Of a stretch of DNA of 64,000 bases, positions 28,093 through 35,710 are shown one piece after another; the first letter of the stretch is position 1; each line of letters opens with the position of its first letter. Both the position numbers and the translations under genes were made by a program. The notes beneath the pieces were generated by a model. That model was not told the origin of the DNA, did no database searches, and worked only from the letters and a program-made list of their open reading frames with translations. Source of the stretch: an uncultured Clostridia bacterium (GTDB taxonomy: Bacteria > Bacillota > Clostridia > Oscillospirales > CAG-272); contig CALWJV010000001.1 of assembly GCA_944381115.1 (NCBI GenBank), forward strand, positions 62,001 through 126,000. Reading direction: 5' to 3'.

Positions 28093-28689
28093 TTACAATG
28101 TTGAAATACGCTCCACTGCGTCTCCGTCACATATGCATCTGCAGTGCTCATTTATGTAAAGCATTATACCCTCGGATTTTTGAAATTTTCCGTATTCATC
28201 TATAAATGACTCTCTGTTCCCTACGGTCTCAAGTAAAAGGTAAAAACGGACTCTTCCTTCACTGAACGCCGAAGACCTTTTACAGTATCCAATATGCCTG
28301 AGCCTTTTACAGACCAAAATAAGTTCATCCATTTTTTCAAAGCAGTAAACTGCGTTTTCTGTTCTATTCTCTTTTTCTGTTTTTTTCCCAAGCCCCCGTA
28401 ACAAATCGACTGAAATTTCATCGGCAGCATCTTTTTTATATTGTCCGGTTATCTTTGAAACATAAAGTTCACATCCACCGTCCTTTCCGGGATATATCTG
28501 TATGAATATCCGGTTTTTTGCTGCGTCAAATCCCGTTTTTCTTTTTGCTTCATCAAAAAGCGTCCAAAAAATTTTGCGCGTTTCGGTATTATCGTAATCT
28601 ATATCGTCGCATTTTATGTTATATTTATCAAGATCCGCTTTTGCAAGGGAAATTTTTATTTTATTTTCGGATATAAGCAAAAACTCCAT
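28093..28689 (-). CDS. mecA: MecA-type ClpC adaptor protein
   Basis: A 198-residue protein with the MecA pattern: the start MEFLLISENKIKISLAKADL and the N-terminal degron-binding segment to about 80, then a charged linker (about 90-115) and the C-terminal ClpC-binding half (VYCFEKMDELILVCKRL... DEYG). MecA delivers proteins to the ClpCP protease. Shorter than the 218 aa of B. subtilis MecA, but the two-domain layout is kept. Its upstream region (28690-28760) has TATAAT-like sequence but no strong -35. Confidence 0.85.
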   Translation of the reverse strand: MEFLLISENKIKISLAKADLDKYNIKCDDIDYDNTETRKIFWTLFDEAKRKTGFDAAKNRIFIQIYPGKDGGCELYVSKITGQYKKDAADEISVDLLRGLGKKTEKENRTENAVYCFEKMDELILVCKRLRHIGYCKRSSAFSEGRVRFYLLLETVGNRESFIDEYGKFQKSEGIMLYINEHCRCICDGDAVERISTL

Positions 28690-28982
28690 TTATAATTAAC
28701 CTTTCAAATACTTGTTAATTATATTATAATATATTTATGAAAGTATTGCTACCGTTAATTTAAGGCAGAACTTCCTTTATCTTCTTTTTTTCTGCATTTT
28801 TTACATATTTTTAATTTTACGGAATATTTTACATAGAATATTATACTTTTTTTTGTTTGCTTGTCAAGCAATTTCAAAAACATCATACTTGCATGGTTAA
28901 CATTATTTAATTAAGGTCATTTTGCACTGAAATTTTATGTTTAAAACTTTAATTTTCAAGAAAAAATAACTTACCGATATTG

Positions 28983-29011
28983 TTGACAAATCTGCTTTTT
29001 CGGAGTATAAT
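28983..29011 (+). promoter_or_regulatory. Consensus sigma-A promoter of the mgtE leader
   Basis: TTGACA (28983-28988), 17-bp spacer, TATAAT (29006-29011). The start near 29018 leads into a hairpin with arms CAGTATTTTGA/TCAAAAATACTG (29020-29030, 29051-29062). The 250 bp upstream hold no gene. Confidence 0.88.
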
Positions 29012-29093
29012 AAAATAAGCAGTATTTTGACGGATTTCCTCGAAAAAAATTCAAAAATACTGAAATAATTTATTTAAAAAGAGGTGAAAACGA

Positions 29094-29192
29094 ATGGATT
29101 ATGGATACGGCAGTCAATCGGGTGACGGGCGAAGTACACCCAAAATGTGCGGACTTATTCAAGGCCGTTCGTTTTCGGTTTATAATAAATAA
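29094..29192 (+). CDS. 32-aa leader ORF ahead of mgtE
   Basis: ATG with AGAGGTGA 7 nt upstream, 32 codons, stop at 29190. The peptide is Gly/Ser-rich at the start (DYGYGSQSGDG), then RSTPKMCGLIQGRSFSVYNK. It sits on the mgtE transcript about 75 nt after the start point, and 120 nt before the mgtE ATG. The ORF is too short for a homology claim; the real support is the good ribosome site and the position in a Mg2+ transporter leader, where leader peptides are known in other bacteria (for example mgtL of Salmonella). No M-box riboswitch is present. It may instead be a non-functional short ORF. Confidence 0.5.
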   Translation: MDYGYGSQSGDGRSTPKMCGLIQGRSFSVYNK

Positions 29193-29315
29193 ATTTTTCC
29201 GCCACCCTTTATAAGACTTCCTTTCTGCTAACACTATTTGTAAACACTCTGGTGTATTAAAAGTGTAAATTACGGCTAATACCCGTTTTTCATTTAATTT
29301 GAAAGGAGAAAAATT

Positions 29316-30659
29316 ATGAAGGATAAAGCACTGACACTTTTGGTCGAACACAAGTTTGCGGAACTCAGAACACTTTTGACATCTCTTAACGCTGCTGACC
29401 TTGCTACTCTTCTTTCGGAATTCCCCGAAAGCCTTTTGCCCGTTGTTTTCCGCATATTACCAAAGGAACTTGCATCAGAAACCTTTGTGGAAATGGACGC
29501 AGAATCAAAAGAACATTTGATTAAAGCATTCAGCGACCTTGAACTTCAAACCGTTCTTGAACAACTTTTTATTGATGATACAGTTGATATTATCGAGGAA
29601 ATGCCTGCCTCTCTCGTAAAAAGGATTTTAATAAACACAGATAAAGAAAAAAGGGCTGTCATAAATGAGGTACTGAACTATCCCAAAAACAGCGCCGGTT
29701 CTGTTATGACTACCGAATACGTCAATCTCAGAAAAGACATGACTGTAAAAGATGCATTCACCAGAATAAGACGTATCGGTGTAAATAAAGAGACAATATA
29801 TACATGTTATGTTACTGATGAGAGCAAAATTCTGCTCGGTATCGTCACGGCAAAAGCTCTTATGCTCGCCTCACCTGACGACTTGATCGAAAACATAATG
29901 GAAACAAACATTATTTCATCAAATACACATGACAGTGCTAAAGATGTCGTTAAACTTATTGAAAAATACGATTTTCTCGCAATTCCGGTAACCGATAACG
30001 AGCACAGACTTGTCGGTATCATCACATTTGACGACGCCATGGATATTATAAAAGAACAAACAGATGATGAATTTATGAAAATGGCTGCAGTTGCTCCCTT
30101 GGAGGACAGTTACCTTAAAACTCCGGTTTTAACCCATGCAAAAAAAAGAATACTTTGGCTTCTTTTCCTAATGGTTTCTGCTACGTTTACCGGAATAATA
30201 ATTACTAAATATGAAAACGGTCTTTCTGCACTTCTTATTTCTTTTATTCCTATGTTAATGAGTACCGGCGGTAACGGTGGTTCTCAGAGTTCGGCTATCA
30301 TTATCAGGTGCCTTGCTACCGGAGAAGTAAAACTACGCGATTTTTGGCATGTTATGTTCAAAGAATTAAAAATCGGTCTGATTGCCGGTGTTACACTTGC
30401 CGTTGCAAACGCTGCAAGACTTTGGATACTTAATGCCGTTTATTATCATGTTCCGGGCGGACTTGGAAAGGAAATGATTGTTGTCGGTATTTCCCTTATC
30501 GGAACAGTCGTAATAGCAAAACTTCTCGGATGTATGTTGCCAATGCTTGCGAAAAAGATCAATCTTGATCCTGCTCTCTTTGCCTCTCCTATAATAACCA
30601 CTCTTGTTGATACTATATCGGTATTCCTGTATTTTAACATTGCTGTTTCCGTTTTTTGA
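29316..30659 (+). CDS. mgtE: Magnesium transporter MgtE
   Basis: A 447-residue full-length MgtE: cytosolic N-domain (about 1-125), two CBS domains (about 130-250, with YVTDESKILLGIVTAKAL and LVGIITFDDAMDII), a linker helix and five C-terminal membrane helices with the conserved MLMSTGGNGGSQSSAI motif that lines the ion path. It is a Mg2+-gated channel for Mg2+ uptake. AAAGGAG precedes the ATG. The leader has a consensus promoter, a 5' hairpin and a 32-codon ORF, pointing to control at RNA level. Confidence 0.95.
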   Translation: MKDKALTLLVEHKFAELRTLLTSLNAADLATLLSEFPESLLPVVFRILPKELASETFVEMDAESKEHLIKAFSDLELQTVLEQLFIDDTVDIIEEMPASLVKRILINTDKEKRAVINEVLNYPKNSAGSVMTTEYVNLRKDMTVKDAFTRIRRIGVNKETIYTCYVTDESKILLGIVTAKALMLASPDDLIENIMETNIISSNTHDSAKDVVKLIEKYDFLAIPVTDNEHRLVGIITFDDAMDIIKEQTDDEFMKMAAVAPLEDSYLKTPVLTHAKKRILWLLFLMVSATFTGIIITKYENGLSALLISFIPMLMSTGGNGGSQSSAIIIRCLATGEVKLRDFWHVMFKELKIGLIAGVTLAVANAARLWILNAVYYHVPGGLGKEMIVVGISLIGTVVIAKLLGCMLPMLAKKINLDPALFASPIITTLVDTISVFLYFNIAVSVF

Positions 30660-30705
30660 TTAACAATATTAATATTTTGATATTTCCTTTTTGTCTTCTG
30701 AGACT

Positions 30706-31041
30706 TTAACATTCCGATTTAAATGTTTTTAATATTTCAATATTTTTTAGTACGAGTTCCTTTTCTTTTGAGGTAAACGAATCTGTCATTTCTTCAACTT
30801 TTTTTAAAAAATAACTCTGTGATGACTTTTCGTTCAGTTCACCAAAAAGCAATGCGTCCGCTGAAACTTCAAGAGCATTTGCTATATTTACCAAAGTTTC
30901 TAGCGACGGCTTTCCCGTTGCACGCTCTATTTGTCCCATGAATGTCGTTGAAACTTCAATTTTTTCGGCAAATTTTTCTAATGTATATTTTTTCTGCTTT
31001 CTGTATTTTCTCACTCTCTGACCAAGCATTTCGTAATCCAT
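30706..31041 (-). CDS. XRE-family helix-turn-helix regulator
   Basis: A 111-residue protein whose first ~65 residues form a Cro/C1-type HTH: YRKQKKYTLEKFAEKIEVST then TTFMGQIERATGKPSLETLV and NIANALEVSADALL. The rest is a short helical tail, probably for dimerisation (SYFLKKVEEMTD). No sensor domain is visible. It lies convergent to mgtE with a 46-bp gap, and its targets are unknown. Confidence 0.88.
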   Translation of the reverse strand: MDYEMLGQRVRKYRKQKKYTLEKFAEKIEVSTTFMGQIERATGKPSLETLVNIANALEVSADALLFGELNEKSSQSYFLKKVEEMTDSFTSKEKELVLKNIEILKTFKSEC

Positions 31042-31105
31042 TTTTCCCGCCTTTTAAAAATATAGTTTTAAAATTTTTATAAATATTTCTATTCAAAACT
31101 AAAAC

Positions 31106-31142
31106 AAAGAACTGCCTTGATTTTTTCACGGCAGTTCTTTTT
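31106..31142. terminator. Intrinsic terminator between the XRE gene and the 117-aa gene
   Basis: Arms AAAGAACTGCC / GGCAGTTCTTT with a 13-nt T-rich loop. On the minus strand it can end the transcript of the 117-aa gene. Confidence 0.75.
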
Positions 31143-31190
31143 ATTTTTAATTGTAACCCGTCAATTAATGTTCGGAATTTACTGCAAAGA

Positions 31191-31544
31191 TTATTCAGAT
31201 TCTTTTTCTTCCTTTACCGTCTTTTTTCTTGTTATATTTTTTTGGGGCTTTTCCTCTTCGGTCTTCTCATCTGATTTTGCCGTTTCATCGTTTTTTTCTT
31301 CTTTTTCCACGTCTTTATTTTGTTCTTCTGCGTCTGTTTCTTTGTCATTTACATCGCCTTCGCAAATATCGCAAGAATCGCATGCGCCCTCACAGCAATA
31401 GTCCTCTTTCATATCATTTTCGTCACCGTCACTGTTTCTATGCTTGCTTTTTATTTTAGCAATAATCGCTGCTATAGTTGCGGCAACAGACGCAATTATT
31501 CCGCATATGGCCAAAAATTTTAAAATTCCTTTTAATTTTTTCAT
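31191..31544 (-). CDS. Small membrane-anchored acidic protein with a Cys cluster
   Basis: 117 residues from ATG 31544 (AAAGGAG 7 nt upstream; an earlier in-frame ATG at 31562 has no site). A single hydrophobic segment lies at about residues 8-30 (ILKFLAICGIIASVAATIAA), then a basic patch, then a stretch of five Cys in 13 residues (YCCEGACDSCDIC, near 50-62), then a long Glu/Lys-rich disordered tail. The Cys pattern C-C-x3-C-x2-C-x2-C could bind metal. I do not recognise a family; the protein may be membrane anchored with the acidic tail inside or outside the cell. Function unknown. Confidence 0.65.
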   Translation of the reverse strand: MKKLKGILKFLAICGIIASVAATIAAIIAKIKSKHRNSDGDENDMKEDYCCEGACDSCDICEGDVNDKETDAEEQNKDVEKEEKNDETAKSDEKTEEEKPQKNITRKKTVKEEKESE

Positions 31545-31746
31545 ATCATTTCTCCTTTTCATAATAAATCCTTATTTATTCCTGATTATAGTATACCATA
31601 TTTTCCGTTTTTTGTATATCGTCTGTTTCATTTTTTTGTAAATATTTTTTTAACACTGTGCAACTATATCAGTTTTTTAGAACTCACTTTCAAAATACTG
31701 ATGTTTCTTTTATAACTATTTAAATCAGGTAAAAGTTCTACAAATA

Positions 31747-32394
31747 TTATGTTCCTCGCAATTTTTTTACTGCTTCCTCTACATCCTTTGCACGGAAAAC
31801 AGCCGATCCTGCAACACACACAGTAAGACCTTCATTTATAAGTTCAGTAATGTTCTGCTCAGTAATGCCGCCGTCTGCCTCTATTTCTGTTTGCAAATTG
31901 TATTTTCTGCAAAGGGACTTTACCTGACCTATCTTTTTTATAGTTTCCGGAATCAGTTTTTGACCTCCAAATCCCGGTTCAACTGTCATTATAAGTATAA
32001 GGTCACAAAGTTCTATGTACCTTTTTATTTCAGATACGGGAGTTGCAGGCTTTATCGAAAGACCCGCTTTCATCCCCAAAGAACGTATCTTTTCAAGTGT
32101 ACCTGACACATCGCTACATGCCTCAAGATGAACTGTCACACCGTCTGCACCTGAATTTTTATAATCCTCTATATATCTTATCGGCTCATTTATCATAAGA
32201 TGAACGTCAAAATAAAGTTTTGATTTTTTTCGTATTGAGGATATAACACACGGTCCGAATGAAATGTTCGGTACAAACATGCCGTCCATTACGTCAAGGT
32301 GCAACCATTCCACACCGGCGTCTTCAACGGCTTTTATATCACTTTCAAGATTTGCAAAGTTTGCCGCAAGTAATGACGGCGATATTTTAAGCAT
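31747..32394 (-). CDS. rpe: Ribulose-phosphate 3-epimerase
   Basis: A 215-residue TIM barrel that interconverts ribulose-5-P and xylulose-5-P. Motifs: SPSLLAANFANL, WLHLDVMDGMFVPNISFG (metal-binding Asp and His, near 32), DVHLMINEP, MTVEPGFGGQKLIP (near 138) and EADGGI. ATG has AAGGAAG upstream. A 290-bp gap to the nucleoside-kinase gene holds a long inverted repeat (GGTTTTGA / TCAAAACC near 32590-32635) and no gene. Confidence 0.95.
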   Translation of the reverse strand: MLKISPSLLAANFANLESDIKAVEDAGVEWLHLDVMDGMFVPNISFGPCVISSIRKKSKLYFDVHLMINEPIRYIEDYKNSGADGVTVHLEACSDVSGTLEKIRSLGMKAGLSIKPATPVSEIKRYIELCDLILIMTVEPGFGGQKLIPETIKKIGQVKSLCRKYNLQTEIEADGGITEQNITELINEGLTVCVAGSAVFRAKDVEEAVKKLRGT

Positions 32395-32683
32395 ATTTAT
32401 CTTCCTTTTTATTAATAATTATTTTTATACCGTTTTTTTTGATTTTGGCCCATGGATAAACTTTTTTTTTTATTTTTGTTTCTTTATATTATTTTTTTCA
32501 TTTTCAGTAAACTATAACGAGGTGTCATCTGTATCAAAAAGCCATATTATATTAAGAGCAAATCTTTAAGATCCGCCTATTTCGGTTTTGAACGGACAGT
32601 TTAAAAAAAAGATGTGAAACTTCAAAATCAAAACCGGAATGGCTTATATATCGGGGCTGTTATTGAAACAGCCCCGATACTGT

Positions 32684-33589
32684 TTACATAAATTCGTGAT
32701 AAAGTGAATTTTCCGGCAAAAGATCCGGTGAAATCCCGTCCGCGTCTTTTAATATTTCAAGTATATTTTGTGCTTTGCAGTAATATTTATTTTCTTTCCT
32801 TACCTCTGGAAGAATGGAGAAAAGTCTTTCCTTTAACATGCCGGCCTCATATCCCACAAGCGAATCTATTTTAAAGTCAACACTATTTGTAAAAGGAAGG
32901 ATATTTATATCCTCGTTTTCAGTTACGCTCTCCCAAAGATGAAATGTAAACTCCGGTGTCGCGTTCCGGTATTTATAATCTCTTACAAGACGTCTCCATA
33001 GCCTTATCTCTCTCGGTTCAATCTCTCTTTCCCCTACCGTAAGACTTTGCATTGGCGAAATATAAAAACTTTTTACGTTGGCACCGTCCTCAATAAGAGA
33101 TGTAAACGCGGGGTATATTGCCTGTATACCTTCAAAAATCACTATATCGTTTTTTTCTGCAAAAAATTCATCGCAACACACCCTTCTTGCCTGAACAAAA
33201 TCAAAATGAGGAAGAATTGCTTTTTTACCTCTTTGTATATTGTGCATAAATTCCGAAAGCATTTTAATGTCAAGCGCATTTTCAGAATCAAAGTCAAGTC
33301 TTCCGTCTGATCTTACCGCTTCTTTTTCCAGTTCCGTTCTGTCTCTGAAAAAATCATCAAGTGAGATTATCTTAACCGTTTTCCCTCTTTCCGAAAACTC
33401 CGATACCATCTTTTTTGATGCAATGGTTTTTCCCGAGCATGTCGGTCCTGAAAGGGTTACGAACTGCAGGTCCTTTACCTCGCAAAGTTCCTTCATTACC
33501 TCGTCCAAGTGTTTTTCAAAATCAGCATCGCACCCATGTACATATTCTTTTTTCTCATTTTCTGATGCAAACTTCAGTTTTGCTATCAT
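32684..33589 (-). CDS. Uridine-kinase-like nucleoside kinase
   Basis: A 301-residue P-loop kinase: Walker A LSGPTCSGKTIASKK near residue 47, then IISLDDFFRD near 76, DSENALD and FEGIQAIYP near 149, and RLVRDYKYRNA near 200. This is the larger uridine kinase/phosphoribulokinase-like family common in Clostridia. It may act on uridine/cytidine or another nucleoside. Start ATG 33589 has GGAG 8 nt upstream; an ATG six bases earlier is too close to it. It lies 23 bp after hemZ, so they may share a transcript. A 10-bp-arm hairpin, TCGGGGCTGT/ACAGCCCCGA (32652-32678), follows the stop and may act as a terminator although the T-run is weak. Confidence 0.82.
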   Translation of the reverse strand: MIAKLKFASENEKKEYVHGCDADFEKHLDEVMKELCEVKDLQFVTLSGPTCSGKTIASKKMVSEFSERGKTVKIISLDDFFRDRTELEKEAVRSDGRLDFDSENALDIKMLSEFMHNIQRGKKAILPHFDFVQARRVCCDEFFAEKNDIVIFEGIQAIYPAFTSLIEDGANVKSFYISPMQSLTVGEREIEPREIRLWRRLVRDYKYRNATPEFTFHLWESVTENEDINILPFTNSVDFKIDSLVGYEAGMLKERLFSILPEVRKENKYYCKAQNILEILKDADGISPDLLPENSLYHEFM

Positions 33590-33612
33590 AAGCATATCTC
33601 CTCTTTACAAAA

Positions 33613-35097
33613 TCAAAAATGTTCTTTTGCAAAGACCTCGATAAGTTTTTCGCGCTCCTGAAGATTTCTTACGTATGTCTCTTTGTTTAAATATTCGTAA
33701 GGATATTTCGGCATCGCTGATCTTTTTATTATCGAACGGTCTTTTGCCACAAGTTTTGTTACTGCTCCGGCGCCAGCAGCGAATACCGAATGAACCTCCT
33801 CCATCATGTAAATGTTATAAAGCCCCTCGGCACCTTCAAGTGAAAATCCCACGTTTTCAAAATTTCCAACAGTATTTTTCTGTCTGTAAATATAATACGG
33901 AACATATCCCGCATTCCCTGCTGCTACCTGCGAATAATCCACGCTTTTTCCGGTCTCTCCTCCGCTCCTTGAATAAACTTCGGTACCGTTTCTCAGAAAA
34001 TCCGACGCCTTTTTGACACAAAATGTATGAAAGGTTATATTATCAGGACGAAGCGATATTATATCGTCAACCGAGCGTGCAAAACTTGAAAAACTTTCGC
34101 CCGGAAGCCCTGCTATCATATCAGTATTAATATATTTTATGCCGCTGTTCCTTGCAATATCGTATGCCCTGTAAAAATCTTCGGTGGTATGATGCCTTCC
34201 TATACTTTCAAGGATCATATCGTTAAGCGTCTGTGGGTTTACACTTATCCTTTTTACTCCGTTTTCGACTATCTCCTTCATTTTTTCGGCAGTTACGGTA
34301 TCCGGTCTTCCTGCCTCGAATGTATATTCGGCAAGAGTATCTGGGCTTACATGAGAGTTGATCTTCTTTAAAAGCGTATTTATCTGTTCCGATGTTAAAA
34401 CGGTCGGTGTACCTCCCCCAACATACACCGTTCGCACCTTAAGACCCACTCTTTTTATATTTTCAAAAATATTGTCAATATCATTGTAAAGTTGAACAAG
34501 ATAATCGTCAATCATTGAAAGAAGCCTTTTGGTTGAGTAAGAAACAAAAGAACAGTACGCACATCTGCTGGGACAAAACGGTATTGAAATATAAACTGAG
34601 CAACTGTCTGATGGAGTACGCTTTATTATCTGCGCCTCCTTTTTTGCAATATCTGTAAGAAGACTTGCCTTTTTCGGGTTTAAAAAATAATCTCTGCAAA
34701 GTTCTTTTCTGATTTCGCTGTAACTTTTTCCAGAATCAGCAAGTTCAGCGGCTATTTTGGCAGGACGTACACCTGTAAGTATTCCCCACGGAGGTGTACA
34801 GTTAAACATCTCCTTACCTGCCGCAAGAACCGCTACCCCGCATGCAATTTTTGCCGTTCTTTGCTTCGTTATCCCCTCTTTGTAAGACTCAAAATGCTCT
34901 TTACGCGATTTTTTCCCTTCGCTTTTTATTTCGGCCGTTGCAGTAACACCGTTTTCACAGTGTATCACCGACAGATAAAGAACATCCGAGTTTTCAGTCA
35001 GGACTTCCTCCTCGGAAAATTTAGCCCCCGGGAAAAATATCATACACAATGTCTGTGCGTAATATTTATTAATGTCTCCGTTTACAAACAGTTTCAT
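33613..35097 (-). CDS. hemZ: Oxygen-independent coproporphyrinogen dehydrogenase-like radical SAM protein HemZ
   Basis: A 494-residue radical-SAM enzyme with the CxxxCxxC cluster in CPSRCAYCSF (near 173), plus TVYVGGGTPTVL, KEIVENGVKRISVNPQT and DMIAGLPGES. It belongs to the HemN/HemZ group, a coproporphyrinogen III oxidase or related function. The first ~160 residues are a distinct N-terminal domain typical of HemZ. GGGAG precedes the ATG. Confidence 0.9.
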   Translation of the reverse strand: MKLFVNGDINKYYAQTLCMIFFPGAKFSEEEVLTENSDVLYLSVIHCENGVTATAEIKSEGKKSRKEHFESYKEGITKQRTAKIACGVAVLAAGKEMFNCTPPWGILTGVRPAKIAAELADSGKSYSEIRKELCRDYFLNPKKASLLTDIAKKEAQIIKRTPSDSCSVYISIPFCPSRCAYCSFVSYSTKRLLSMIDDYLVQLYNDIDNIFENIKRVGLKVRTVYVGGGTPTVLTSEQINTLLKKINSHVSPDTLAEYTFEAGRPDTVTAEKMKEIVENGVKRISVNPQTLNDMILESIGRHHTTEDFYRAYDIARNSGIKYINTDMIAGLPGESFSSFARSVDDIISLRPDNITFHTFCVKKASDFLRNGTEVYSRSGGETGKSVDYSQVAAGNAGYVPYYIYRQKNTVGNFENVGFSLEGAEGLYNIYMMEEVHSVFAAGAGAVTKLVAKDRSIIKRSAMPKYPYEYLNKETYVRNLQEREKLIEVFAKEHF

Positions 35098-35181
35098 TTA
35101 AAAACTCCCTTTATTTTTACATCTTATTAATTGTAAATATCTTTTCAGTATACCGTTATTTGTACCTGAAGTTAAATCCCG

Positions 35182-35640
35182 TCATACTTTGGCAAAGTCT
35201 TTGTCTGAGTCAAGTATTATCGTGACAGGTCCGTCCAAAACCATTTCAATTTTCATATCGGCACCGAAAATACCGCTTTCTATATGCAACCCGCTTTCTG
35301 CGATCTTTTTTATAAAATATTCGTAGATACGTTTTGCTGTACCGGTATCTGCTGCCCCAAAAAAATCAGGACGGGTACCGTGACGGCAAGAGGCGCAAAG
35401 CGTAAAATTCGATACTACGGATATTTCCCCGCAGATATCTTTTACAGAAAGGTTCATCTTACCGTTTTCATCTGCAAATATACGCATTTTCAGTATCTTT
35501 TCCGCCATTTTTTCCGCTGTCTTTTCGTCATCTCCCTCTCTTACTCCGAGAAGAATCAAAAATCCATCTTTTACCGCAGAAACGGTTTTCCCGTCAACGA
35601 TAACCTCTGCTTTTTTTACTCTCTGTATTACTGTTGTCAT
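35182..35640 (-). CDS. dtd: D-aminoacyl-tRNA deacylase
   Basis: A 152-residue protein of normal Dtd length with the SNFTLCASCRHGTRPDF block (near 80-96; SxFTL is the Dtd1 catalytic motif, here with Asn) and the late GPVTI motif (near 138). The enzyme removes D-amino acids wrongly attached to tRNA. It lies 70 bp after recJ on the same strand and 84 bp before hemZ. Confidence 0.93.
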   Translation of the reverse strand: MTTVIQRVKKAEVIVDGKTVSAVKDGFLILLGVREGDDEKTAEKMAEKILKMRIFADENGKMNLSVKDICGEISVVSNFTLCASCRHGTRPDFFGAADTGTAKRIYEYFIKKIAESGLHIESGIFGADMKIEMVLDGPVTIILDSDKDFAKV

Positions 35641-35710
35641 ATTCTTTCTTTTAATCTGTTTTTTATAAATCTTGATTTACAATCCCTGTTTTTATTTAAC
35701 ACTTAGAATA

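Noticed and set aside
29020..29315. M-box Mg2+ riboswitch before mgtE
   Set aside because: None of the conserved M-box blocks is present in the leader.
32590..32678. Small RNA between rpe and the nucleoside kinase gene
   Set aside because: A long-loop inverted repeat and a strong GC hairpin are present, but no promoter was found; the hairpin is more simply the end of the kinase transcript.
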